A stretch of DNA of 64,000 nucleotides, from assembly GCA_009823505.1 (NCBI GenBank), contig VZQC01013859.1:2789937-2853936 (forward strand), in the 5' to 3' direction. This DNA is from Rhizomys pruinosus. Lineage: Eukaryota > Chordata > Mammalia > Rodentia > Spalacidae. Below, one piece after another: positions 12,310-23,883 of the stretch (position 1 is its first letter; each line of letters begins with the position of its first letter). Below the pieces are notes generated by a model that saw only the letters and a program-made list of their open reading frames with translations, was not told where the DNA came from and did not search any database. Position numbers and translations under genes: made by a program.

Positions 12310-14095
12310 GTGGGGATGGACCTCGGAGAGGGACCTGGAGGAGGTAGCATTCCCTAGTAACCAAGGATTCTTTGTAAAATGTTTCATTATTCTATATATT
12401 ATTACTACATTACATATGTATTTTCAGAATGAGTGATCTCTATCACTTTTACAGAGTACCTTTTTAGTAAGTGGGTTTCCATGGAAGATGTATCTTAGAG
12501 TGTCACATTGTTAGGCAATATTGGTTTTGATTTTTTTTCACTATACAGAATGTGTTCTTGCTATAGTTCTTTGGCTATGATTAGTGACTTTGAGCCATCT
12601 ATGTGCCATACTAGAATAGAAGAAAACTATTGTCTCTGTGTATTACACAAGAGAGGGAACAATTGTCATTCAGGTGAGCCTGATGTAAACAGCAGTGACT
12701 GTGGTGCATTCCATATGGCTGTTCGTGCAAAAGGAATGCTGACCTCCCTCCAGTGTTGTGGGTTTCCTCAGACACTGTTGATGCTAAATTACCCACTACC
12801 CAGGGCTTTGGGCACTGGAAGCACCAGTAGTGCTGCAGGGCTTGAAGCACTCATCCTCTGGCCAGGCAGTGGCAGGAACTACAGCATCCACTCCGTAACA
12901 CTTACTGCTATTCTGCAGCAGTGTGTGTTCAGAATAGGGATAGAATTGAGGTGGCAGGAACCACACAGATGGGGTGGTAGCAGGATCCATAGTACTTCTC
13001 TTTGTACTTTATTGACAGTGCCCACCCAGAAATATGAATATGGTCAGGACCATGCAAAGATATCCTAGCCTTCTTTGGACATGCATGGTCTCTGACTCCT
13101 TTAGCTGTAGTACTCCTACCTACCCCCTACCCCAGGAGCAAGCAGAAGCCAGATGTGCTTGGGACATTGAGAATACCCTAAGCTGTTTGTAACCAGTTGT
13201 TCTTAGCTTCCTCATCACCTCCCTCTTGGTGGGGCAGCAGTGGAAGCCATGGTATTTCTCCCCGCATTGTCAGTACAGGCACCAGAATGGGAACCTGGAA
13301 ACTGCCTTCCTTCCATGGCGATGCTGCCACCCTTCCACATGCACCTTGCCATACACTAGGTTTCAAAGAGCAGACACCCTATCTCCTAGTTTTCAAGGGC
13401 AGTGCTCTCTGTTCCTTTCCTTATAGCAATGTCCATTCCCTAGAGGGTAGGGTCACAGTAAACCTGCTAGGCCAGGTCGAGGCCCCCACGCCTGTCTCTC
13501 CTGTACTGCCAATTTCCCACATGCTAGATCCTTCCTCTGCCTGTGAAGACCTCCATACACTAACTCACCTTCAAGGGCACTTCGCTACTGTAGACATTAC
13601 TTCTCCTCTCAGCAAACTCTTGCTCACTGTCTTCAATTCCTTTCCCTAATTCCCGCCTGAACCCTCTCCAGCCCAGTTTCAGATCTCACACTCTTTGCAA
13701 ACTGCTGCAAATGGGAACACTCTGTGATCTGAATCCAGCAGTCTGTTCCCAGGTCTCATGGCTCTTCTCTCAGCAGCAGCTGACACAGTTGGTACAACAT
13801 GTCTTCTGGAAGGTGTTTCTTCAACTGTTTCTAAAAAGATCTCCCCATTCAGCTCTACTCTGATCTGCCTTACCGGCTATCCCTTTCCCTTGCTTCCTTG
13901 TATGATTCTTTTATACTTTTCAATCTTTGAACTCTACAGCATCCACATCTCAATCTGTGGCAGCTGGTCTATCTGCACCCCTCCTTGGATGGTCTTAGTC
14001 TACTGGCTTTAATCCTGCCTGCTTGCTTATGACTCCTGCCCCTTCTATGTATCTCCAGACACGTTTCTTGCTAAACCCCATGTTTCGTTTTCAAT
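12310..14095. other. Unassigned 1.8-kb segment
   Basis: Moderate GC, no SINE or clear L1. The longest open frame (12508-13068, plus, 186 residues) has no recognised motif and no coding context. It may be an L1 5' UTR belonging to the ORF1 at 11665, or retroviral debris after the LTR-like block. I do not call a gene. Confidence 0.3.
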
Positions 14096-14149
14096 TGTCT
14101 GTGTGTGTGTGTGTGTTCTAATTTTTATTTGTTTATATTTCTTTTTTTT

Positions 14150-14390
14150 TATTATTTTTATTTATTTCGGTATGTGTATGAATGTACTGTCTGCATGCAG
14201 GTTTGTGCACCCGTGTCGTGCAATGCCGCGGAGGTCAAAAGAGGGTCTCGGATTCCCCTGGAACTGGAGTTCTCCTGGAACTGGAGTTTCAGACGGCTCT
14301 CGGCCGCCATGTGGGTGCTGGGGATCGAACCCGGGTCCTCTGCAAGAGCGGTCGGCGCTCTTAACCGCTAGGCCATCTCTCCAGCCCCAT
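14150..14390 (-). mobile_element. B2 SINE, young form with 17-bp duplication
   Basis: Intact B2 with TAGCGGTTAAGAGCGCCGAC-type head on the minus strand, the doubled CTCCAGTTCCAGG and an A-rich tail. Almost identical to the copy at 34555-34802. Confidence 0.93.
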
Positions 14391-14399
14391 TTGTTTATA

Positions 14400-15430
14400 T
14401 TTCTAAGGGACTCTACAATATAAGAGCACAGTTGTTTTCAGGTCACATTAACATTGCTCAGTTTGCCGTACAATTAGGTAATTGGTGCTAGCATCCACAG
14501 ATGAGGGATACCATTCATCGTTTGTTTTTCTGGGACTATGTTACTTCACTCAGCATGATATCTTCTAGCTCCAACAATTTTCATGCAAAGTTCATGATGT
14601 TATCTTTCTTTACTGCTGCATAGAACTCCATTGTGTAGATGTACCACACTCTCTCAATCCACTCGTCAGTTGAGGGGCACTTGGGTTGGTTCCAGCTCCT
14701 TGCTATTGTGAAGAGAGCCTCAATAAACGTGGCTGTGCACGTATCTCTGTGGTAAGATGAGTCTTGTGAGTACATACCCAGGAGTGGTATGGCTAGGTCA
14801 GGTGGCAAGTTCATTCCAAGTCTCCCAAGGGTTCTCCAAACTGCTTTCTATAGTGGCTGCACGAGTTTACATTCCCACCAGCAGTGGATGAGTGTTCCCC
14901 TTTCCCCACAATCTCTCCACACTTGGTATCATTTGTTTTCTTGATCCTAGCCAGTCTTATTGGAGTAAGATGATATCTTAGAGTGGTTTTGATTTGCATT
15001 TCCTTAATGATTAGTGATATTAAACACTTCCTAAGATGTTTCTCAGCCATCTCTAATTCCTCACTTGTGAAGTCTCTGTTCAGCTCTTTGCTCCATCTTT
15101 TGAGTGGGTCCATTGTTTTCTTTCTTCTTTGTTTTTTGAGTAGTTTATATATTCTGGAAATCAATGCTTTGTCAGATGTATCTGCAGTGAAGGTTTCCTC
15201 CCACTCTGTGGGTTTTCTCTTCACTTCCTTGATTCTTTTGATATACAGAAGCTTTTGAGTTTAATGAGGTCCCATTAGTCAATTGTCGACCTTAATTCTT
15301 GTGCAGCTGCTGTCTGATTTAGGAAGTCTTTTCCTATGCCTATGTCTTGTAGTCTGCTGCCCACATTTTCTTCTATTGCCTTCAGAGTTTTGAGATTCAC
15401 ATTGAGGTCTTTGATCCATCTGGAGTTCAC
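14400..15430 (-). mobile_element. Reverse L1, ORF2 C-terminus and 3' UTR
   Basis: Minus-strand frames read RWIKDLNVNLKTLKAIEENV, then EMQIKTTLRYHLTPIRLARI and ERVWYIYTMEFYAAVKKDNI, the C-terminal part of L1 ORF2p. It is clean compared with what follows the N at 15431, where the L1 stops abruptly. Confidence 0.9.
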
Positions 15431-15431
15431 N
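15431..15431. other. Single N, assembly join
   Basis: One undetermined base inside L1 coding sequence; sequence type changes at once on the right. Read as a contig join or gap-fill boundary. Confidence 0.8.
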
Positions 15432-16480
15432 CTTGGACTGTGTTCATTTCTGGCTGTTTCCTTCATGGGCTGACAGGTTTGTCCAGGAATAACCTTTCGT
15501 CCTACTAATGCAAGAAACAAGCAATTAGATATATAGTTTTTAAGCAGGACTACTGGTTTTTATGGTAGTGTTACTTTAGAATAGACCCACATGTTTGGAT
15601 TATTTAATCCATTGAATTACAATTCCCCCCTGTTAAACTATGCCAGTGTTTTTTTATTGTGGCTTAAAACATCTAACCTGTAGAGGATGTAAGCTCCTGT
15701 GTGCTTCAGCCATGGTTATTTCTCCAAGGGGAGAGAGCCAATAGCCAATAGATTTGGGATATACAGGCACATGGCTGCCTTGCTGCACAGTTCAGGGGCA
15801 GGTGAGGTTATTCCTGGTGCTGACGGTGGAGTCTTGGCTTGCCTCATGGGGACCCATATTTGCTTTCTTGCTTTAGTGGACTTTGGTAACACTCTTGGCA
15901 TTTCCAGAGGCCATCTGTACACTTTTATGTGTGGTCTCAATACATTCCTCCCATGTTAACGTCATGTCTTCGGCAGGCAGGGTCTTATTGCCTCTCCTCC
16001 TGTAGGTATCCCAACTTAGAGGCGAGGAGCCCTTTAACTTTGTGGGGGCTTGGATCCCCTGGCCAACCTCCACCTGGTAGAAAACAATTCCATTGCTGAG
16101 TCGAGCGCCTGTATTAATATATTTGCCTGAGTGCCTAGCCCTAGGACTTTCGTAATTATATTTGTTCTGAACAGAGAGTAATCACTTCCACAGTTCCCCA
16201 TGTCTAGTAGTCAATTAAAGAAGCAGTTTTACATGGTTCTATAAGAGATCACCTCTACCATAGTTGTCTCCAATTTACAGTGGGGGAGCGGCACCTCATC
16301 ATTGTCATATTTCTCCTTGTTCTATGGGGGGAAGGCAAGGGAAAGTCTATATCATATCAGAACCTTTGTGGCACCTAGAAGGTAAGTTTCATTAGGACTC
16401 ATTATTCATAGTTATTACATTTAAGGATCCACAGAGGGTTTTGATGTTTATGGCAATCTGAGCTTTTCTTTCCTTTTTGA
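15432..16480 (-). mobile_element. Unclassified repeat, reverse copy
   Basis: The segment 15432-15900 is the inverted relative of 52144-52690; for example TTGGCTATTGGCTCTCTCC here against TTGGCTATTAGCTCTCTCC there. It extends further 5' (to about 16480) than the 52-kb copy. No ORF of note. Confidence 0.55.
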
Positions 16481-17170
16481 ATGTTCAGACGGGTCGGCCT
16501 TTCCGTTGCCACTTTTTTGTACATCCTACTCAATGCCAAAACCGTTTTTTTTATCTTTCTTTCTCAGCCGTTAAGTTGGTTGACGTTTTGTCCTTTGGAA
16601 CAAACAAATCTTTTCCCATAGTTAGTCTTTTTTAAAAAATTAAAAAAAAAAAAAAAAAAAAAAGGTTTCATGTCTTTCTGTATCCCCCCCCCCTTCCTTT
16701 TTTGACGTTATGAGTCTCCAGAAGATAGTGTATTATACATGACTTTAGGGTGAAGTCAAGGCATAGATTTCATAAAATTCACCCATGTTGTTTGGGTGAC
16801 TATATATGGCCTAACTTGGAAAGCAAACTTTAATTTTTACATTACAATCATCTTAAAGCCTTTTCCTTCGAGGTGTTACAAGTCGATACTGTACAACAGA
16901 GAACTTATAGAAAACATTTGTATGCATTAACCCAAAGGTTCCTGCTCTACAAATTTTAAGACAAATGTGGACAACATCGAATTATATCTACATTAATTCA
17001 CGATGGCATTATCATTTTTATAAGATTCTGTAAACCATGGTTTGTTTAATATATCACTGTTTACTTTTACTTTTACTAAGTCCTAAAAACCATGTATCCT
17101 GTAGACAGTGTCCTAGGCGAACTAAACTGGTACTTGCTGAGCCATCGTCAATTAACGTATTCTTAATCGA
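16481..17170. other. Unassigned A/T-rich sequence
   Basis: Contains an A-run (16640-16662) and a C-run (16683-16692). No gene, SINE or clear L1 coding sequence is visible; it could be L1 3' UTR or other retroelement. Base quality seems poor. Confidence 0.35.
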
Positions 17171-20100
17171 ATATACACCCGTGTCCCTCTCCCACCCCTC
17201 CCCCCTCTCCAATTCACCATTTTTTCAGTCCATTGTCTGATGCAGTCTTTCTGTCTTTTACTATTTTGCCCCCTCTCCATGAGACATATTTCCTATCTGG
17301 GGTGTTGGTACTAGCATCCAATATTGAGGGACACCATTTGTCGTTTGGTTTTTCTGGGACTGTGTTTACTTCACTTATGACATCTGTCTTCCAGCTCCAT
17401 CCATTTACCTGCCAAATTTTCATGATGTTGTCCTCTTTATGCGGCATTAGTATCCCTTGTTCTAACATGTACCACCATTTTCTCTACCTCCACTCGTCAG
17501 TTGAAGGGCACCTGGGCTGGTTCCGGCTTTTTGCTATTGTGAAAACAGAGCTGCATAAACATAGCTGTGCATGTATTCTTTGCAGTACAAGTTGTTGTCT
17601 TGTGGGTATATACCAGGAGTGGTATGACTGGGCTCAAATGGTGGAAGGTTCATTTTGAGTCTTTTTAAGGGTTTCTCCACACTGCTTTCCTTGGTGGCTG
17701 TACAAGTTTACCTTCCCACCAGCACTGGATGAGTGTTCCCCTTCCCACAACCTCTCCAGCCACTTTGGTGTCCTTCATGTTCTTGATCTTAGCCAGTTCT
17801 TATTGGAGTAAGGTGGTATCTCAGAGTGGTTTTAATTGCCTTCCTTCATTATCAGAGATGTTGAACAACTTCTTAAGATGTTTCTCGGGCATCTCTAACT
17901 CCTCCTCTGTTAAGTCTCTATTCAGATATTTTGCTCCATCTTTTGAATGATTCATTTGTTTTCTTTCTTCTTTGGTTTTTTGCGTAGCTTCGTACTCTGG
18001 AAATTAAATGCTTTGTCAGATGTATCTGCTGTGAAGTTTCCTCCCACTATGTGGGTCTTCTCCTCACTTCCTTTATTGCTTCCTTTGATGTTACAGAAGC
18101 TTTGAGTTTAATCCGGTCCCATTTGTCAATTGTTCGCTCTTATTTTCGTGTGGCAGTGCAGTTTCTGTCTGGTTTAGGAAGTCTTTTCCTCACCTATGTT
18201 TGTAGTATGCTGCCAAGCTTCTCTTCTATCACCCCCAGGTTTTGGGTTTCACGTTAGGTCTTTGATCATCTGGAGTTGACTTTGTACAAGGTGGAGGTAG
18301 GGGTTTTTTTTTTTTTACTTTCATTCTTCAAGTGGTGTTGATCCAATTTTCCAAGCACCACTTGCTGAAGATGCTTGTCTTTCCTCCATTGTGTCTTCTG
18401 GGCCCCCTTGTAAAATATGACATGGCTGAAATAGTATGAAGCTTAGGTTTGGGTCTTCAGTTTTTTTTCCATTGTCAACTGGTCTGTTTTGTGACAGCTA
18501 CCAGGCTGTTTTTATGGATATAGCCCTGTAGTATAGTTTGATGTCTGGTTTAGCGATTCCCCCCTGTATTTCTCTTTTCACCGGGTTGCTTTTTGGCTAT
18601 TCGGGGTCTTTTGTTTTTCCAATGAAATTGAGGCTTTTTTTTTCAGGCCTGTGAAGAAACTCTCTTGGGGCTTCTGATTGGGATCGCATTAATCTGTACA
18701 CTAGTTTCGGGTAGGAGGAACATTTTTACTATATTTATTTTTCCCAACCATGAGCATGGGAGGTTTGGTTCCCATCTTTCTGATGTCTTCCTCCAATTTC
18801 CTTTTTAAGGGGTTTGTTTAAAATGTCTGTCGTATCGGATCTTGGTGTCTTTGGTTAGGTTTGTTCTGGTATTATATTTTTATTGTTTTTGAGGGCTTTA
18901 TGTGATTGGGAAGGTCTCTTGTAGTCCTTCTTCAATTTCTTGTCGTTTGGTTGTAAAGAAAGGCTCATGATTTTTCTAGGTTTATTTTGTATCCTGCCAC
19001 TTACCAAAGCTCCTAATCGTTTCTAGGAGTTTTTTCTGGTGGAGTTCTTAGGCATCCCTTAGGTAGACAATCATATCCCCAGCAAAAAGGGAGGATCGCT
19101 TTTTGATCCTCTTTTCCAATTAAACTCCTATATTTCCTTTTCTTGCCTTATTGCCCTAGTAGGGGTTTCAAGCACTATAATGAAAAAGAGTGGTGACAGG
19201 GGGCACGCCCTGCCGAGTTTCCTACCTTTTAAGGGGAATGCTTCTGTCATTTCCCCATTTTAGGGATGATATTGGCTGTGGGTTTTCTGTATATGGCTTT
19301 GATTACATTGAGGAGTTGATCCCTCCAGACCAATTCCCTCCAGACTTTAAACATGAAACGGGTGCTGGATTTTGTCAAAAAGGCTTTTTCGGCATTTTAT
19401 TGAGATGAGGGCGTGGTTTTTGTCCTTCAGTCCTTGATAGTTGCTGATGTTTATTGACTTTTCGTATGTTATGTTGAAACCATCCTTGCCACGTCTGGTA
19501 TGAATCCCACTGGTCATGGTGGATGATTTCTTGATGTGAGTCTGTAATGCGATTTGCCCGGAATCCTGTTTAGAATTTTGCATCTGCGTTCATTAGGGCA
19601 GATGGGTCTATAGTTCTCCTTTTTGGTTGTATCTTTCCCAGGTTTTGGGCAGTAGCGTAATGCTGGTTTCATAGAAGGAGTTTGATAGAGTCCCCTCCAT
19701 TTGTATCCTTCTAAACCAATTTAAGTAGTAATGGTTGTGAGTCTTTACGAAATATTTTATAGACTTCTTGCCGTGAATCCACCGGGTGGCATTTTTTTGG
19801 TTGTGAGGCTACTTATTACGTCTTTGATTTCTTCCTGTACTCTTGGTCTGTTTAGGCTGTCGAATCTCTTCTTTGGTTGAGCTTTGTGATTCCCCCGGAT
19901 TTCAGATATTCTTCATTTCTTCTAGGTTTTCAAACTTTGTTAGAAATAAGTTTTTGAAGTAGTCAGTTTGATTGTCTGGATCTTTCACTTGTCTGTTGTT
20001 GATACTTTCCCCTTTCATCACAGATTCTATTGATTTGGAGTTTCGTTCCCTCTTTCTTTTGGTTAACTGGGCTAGCGGTCTGTCTATCTTGTTTATTATC

Positions 20101-22760
20101 TCAAAGAACCAAACTTTTCGGATTCATTGAATTTTTTTGTTAATGGGTTTTTCTTTGCTTATTTCATTGACTCTGCCTGATTTTTGTTATTTCTTCTTGT
20201 CTGCTCCGTTTAGGTATTGTTGTTTTGTCTCTCAAGTATTTTAGCTGCAGTGTTATATGTTCACTTGTGCTCTTTCTGTTTTTTTAATGTGGGGACTTAC
20301 AGCTATAAATTTCCCATTTAGGACTGCTTTATCGAGGTTCCCTAGATTTTGCTGTGTTGTTTTATCATTGTCATTCGTTCAGGAATGTTTTTATTTATCT
20401 TTTTTATTTCTTCCTTGACCCACTCATTAATTCGGCAGGTGTTGTTTAGTCTCCATGTGTCCTGTAGGTTGTAGGGTTTATTCTGGTGTTGTATACTGAG
20501 TATTTATGACTGTGGTCTGAAGAATGCAGGAGATATTTTCAACCTTTTTGTATTTGTTTGAGTTATTTCCCTGTGTCCAGTAGTATCGGTCTTTTTGGAG
20601 AATGTTACATGACAGGTTTGAGTCGAAAGTTATGTCTCGTGGTGTCTTGGGTGAAATATTACGGTGGATGTTAGATGCTGTGAGTCCATTTAGGTGTATT
20701 GTGTCATATTAGTTCAGATGTCTCTCTGTTATCTCTTTGTCCTGATTGATCCTGGGTCTAGATCTCAAGGGGGATTGAAGTCCCCCTAGTATTGGGTGTG
20801 CTGGGGTTAATCTGTGCCTTGGGATCTGAATGGAATTGTTTTATAAATTTTGTTGCACCAGTGTTTGGTGCATATATAATTAGTATATGTATGAATTCTT
20901 CATCGTCAATTGTTCCTTATTGTGTATTATCTTTGTCTCTTTTATTTTTTTTGTTTCTTTGATTAGTCTATTTTGTCTGATATCTAAAGAATAGCCAACA
21001 CGGCGCAGGTCTTTTTTTGGTACACATTTTCTTGGAATACTTTTCTTCCAACCTTCACCTTAAGTTGGGTGCCTATCCTTGAATGAGATGGGTTTCTTGT
21101 TCGACAGCATATAGATGGGTTTGTTTCGCTAATCCATTCTCCAGTCTATGCCTTTGATTGGGGATTGGGAGTTTGCACCATTAATATTTAAGGTTTAATT
21201 GAAAGATGGATGTTGCTTCCTTTCACTTTATTATCATTTTGGAACTTCTAGCCTTTGATTTTGCTCTATGGTTATAGTTTTTGTAGTTCTCTTTTCTAGG
21301 TGTTTGAGAGTTTGTTGCTCCTCTTTCTGGCCCTTTGAATGCTTAAAGTATTCTCTATGAAGAGTTGGTTTTCCAGACATGTATTACAGTCATATGTTTA
21401 GTGAATGGAAGATTTTTCTCGCTCTCCTTAAACGTATAAGCGACTGTTTTGCTGGGAAAAGTATTCTGGGTGGCATCCACAGTCCTAGACAGGGAATGCT
21501 TTGCTCCAGTTACTTCTTGCTTTCATGGTTTGAGGCGAGAAGGTCAGTTGTAATTCTGATGGGTTTCCCTTTGTATGTGGACTTGTTTTTCTTTTGTGGC
21601 CCTCAGATTTTGTCTTTGTTTTGGGCATCTAGCATTTTAAACTATGATATTGGCGTGGGTGTTTCTTTTCTGATCATGTCATTGGGGGTCCTATGTGCTT
21701 CTTGTATTTGTATGGGTCTTGTCTATTTTAGTTTTGGGATTGGAAATTTTCATCTATATTCTGTTGAAGATCTAATCAATACTATTCTCTTGAGATTCTT
21801 CTCCTTCCATTACCTTGAATGCGGAGGTTTGGTCTTTTCATAGTGTCCATATTTCCTGGTTTTCACACTTTTGTGGTTTTTAATTTTTCATAAATCTTTA
21901 TTTGAGGTTTTTAATTGTTCTGTGTTATCTTCAAGGTCTTGATATTCTTTTTTGTTTTGTTCTCATTCTATTGGCTTTTTTCTATTTTCTTTCCTAAATG
22001 ATGTGAGGAGTGTTCTAATCAATTCTTTGTTTTCCTCCCTGTTGTTTCTTCTTTAGTACTCCTTCCTCTTTTTTGAGCTTCTCATTCAATATTCTTTTCT
22101 TATGTGCTGGGCGCATCATTTCTTGTCTCTATCTTTGGTTGGCTTCCTTTTTCAGTGTTTACACTTACCATGGAGTTTTTTTTTTCTTCCCTCTAGTTCT
22201 TTCTGGATTTGTTCATTTGTTCCGTTTAGTTCTTTCCGAAGTTTTCATTGTATCCCTTTAAGCGCTTTTTGAGTTTTCATTCTCTCTCTTTAGTCCCAGA
22301 CTTCTTCTTTATTTACTTTAATTTCTCTGATAGTCTGTTAATTATTCGTCTAAGAATCTGTTCCTTGGGTCCCTACAAGGGGATCCCACTTGTGGCTATC
22401 TCCTCCAGGTTTGGGTAGGGGCGGTGTGGGAGTATCCTGTCGCTTTTCCATGTTGCCCTTGTCTTATGTCCTTGGCATTATGGTATTCCCTTTTGTGGTT
22501 CAAGTCACAAATACTTTTCACTATATAGTGGATGGTTTTTGCTTGCCTACACTTCCGATCTTGGCTTATTTTTTTTCTTTTTTTTTTCTTTTTTATGGTG
22601 TTATGACTTGGCTAGGTTTCCAGGTTTTCAGTTTTGTGTATCTATTGGATGTTGGAAGCCTAAAGTCTAGTCTTTCTCTTTCTGTTCTAGAAGGTTCTCA
22701 AAAAAAAGTTGACCATGATAAAAAAAAAAAAAAAATAGCAATTCATGCGCAGGGGGGGGG
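17171..22760 (-). mobile_element. Near full-length reverse L1 (indel-rich)
   Basis: In minus-strand order: 5' UTR, ORF1 (about 22400-21300), ORF2 (about 21240-17500) and 3' UTR. All L1 regions are present, but frames break every 100-200 bp through homopolymer gains and losses. Compare 19020-19150 with the clean homologous stretch at 23940-24060. The damage may be sequencing error rather than decay. The promoter monomers follow at 22760-23332. Confidence 0.8.
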
Positions 22761-22774
22761 GGGGGGTGGGGGGG
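22753..22774. repeat. G-run next to L1 promoter
   Basis: About 20 G with one T, directly between A-run and monomers; probable poorly resolved homopolymer. Confidence 0.8.
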
Positions 22775-23332
22775 TAATTGTGGGCCTGCATCTAGCCCGC
22801 GACCCCGTCCCTTTGGGCCGGGACCCCATAGACGGTTCACAGCTGAGATCCCTCTCCCAGATGCCGCCCCTGCCAGACCCGCCTAGCAGCTCGAGATCTG
22901 TGTACCTCGCCTAGGCGCGTTTATGGCGTCACCACTGCGACCCCGGTTCACGCTCCACGAAGTCCAGCCGGGACCAGAACACAGGGAAACGCGACCTCTC
23001 ACCGAGCGCGGTCCCCTCTGGGTCCGGGGCCCCCGTTAGACGGTCTCAAGCGAGAGCCCTCTCCAGCTGCGCCCCGCCAGACCCGCCTAGACTCAGGGAG
23101 CTGTGTACCTGGCCTGGCGCGTTATGGCGTCTCCCCTGCGACCCCGGTTCCCGCCCACAAGTCCAGCCGGGACCAGAGCAGAGGGAAACGCGACCCTGCT
23201 CACCCGAGCGCGGTCCCTCTGGGCCGGGGACCCCGTAGACGGGTTCACAGCGAGACCCTCTCCCAGCTGCCCCCCGCCAGACCCCGCCTAGAGCTCAGGA
23301 GCTGTTTACCTGGCCTGGCGCGTTATGGCGTC
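22760..23332 (-). promoter_or_regulatory. L1 5' UTR tandem monomers, 201 bp
   Basis: GC- and CpG-rich array. The landmark TTATGGCG occurs at 22921, 23122 and 23323, spaced exactly 201 bp, and the phrase CCGGGACC recurs with it. Two full monomers plus a partial one abut the L1 body, the design of mouse L1 A/F/Gf promoters. In those elements each monomer adds RNA polymerase II promoter activity. Confidence 0.85.
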
Positions 23333-23883
23333 TCCAGGACTTTTTTTCTAAGCCTGTGAAGAAACTCTTAGGAATTTTAATTGGGATTGCATTAAATCTG
23401 TACAAGAGTTTGGGTAGGAAAAAAAAGAAAGAAAAACAAGAAAAAGAAAAAAAAAAGAGCTTGGGTAGAATGGACATTTTTACGATATTAATTTTCCCAA
23501 TCCATAAGCATGGGAGATTTTTCCATCCTCTGATGTCTTCTTCGATTTCCTTCTTCAGGGGTTTAAAATTTTTTTTGTAGAGATCTTTGTGTCTGTGGTT
23601 AGGTTTGATCCTAGGTATTTTATTTTTTTTTTTTGAGGCTGTTGTGAGTGGGAAGGTCTCTTTGTATTCCTTCATCAGTTGCTTGTTGTTGGTATAAAGA
23701 AAGGCTACTGATTTTTCTAGATTAATTTTGTACACTACCACATTACTGAAACTCTTAATCATTTATAGAAGATTTCTGGTGGAGTTTTAAGCATCTCTTA
23801 AGTAAACAATCATATCATCAGCAAAAAGGGATAGCTTGACTTCCTTTTTTTCCAATTAGCACTCTAATTTGTTTTTCTTGCTT
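23333..23883 (-). mobile_element. Reverse L1 ORF2 fragment
   Basis: Truncated ORF2 piece (minus frame reads NFKPLKKEIEEDIRGWKNLP, then CLWIGKINIVKMSILPK), containing an A/G-rich insert near 23420-23460. Its last 180 bp are repeated in the next L1. Confidence 0.8.

Noticed and set aside
12508..13068. 186-residue open frame on plus strand
   Set aside because: No recognised domain, no coding context, probably chance or retroelement sequence.
14105..14371. Recurring 60-90-residue frames starting MYECTVCMQVCAPVSCNAAE
   Set aside because: The same frame appears in every reverse B2 copy; it is SINE sequence, not a gene family.
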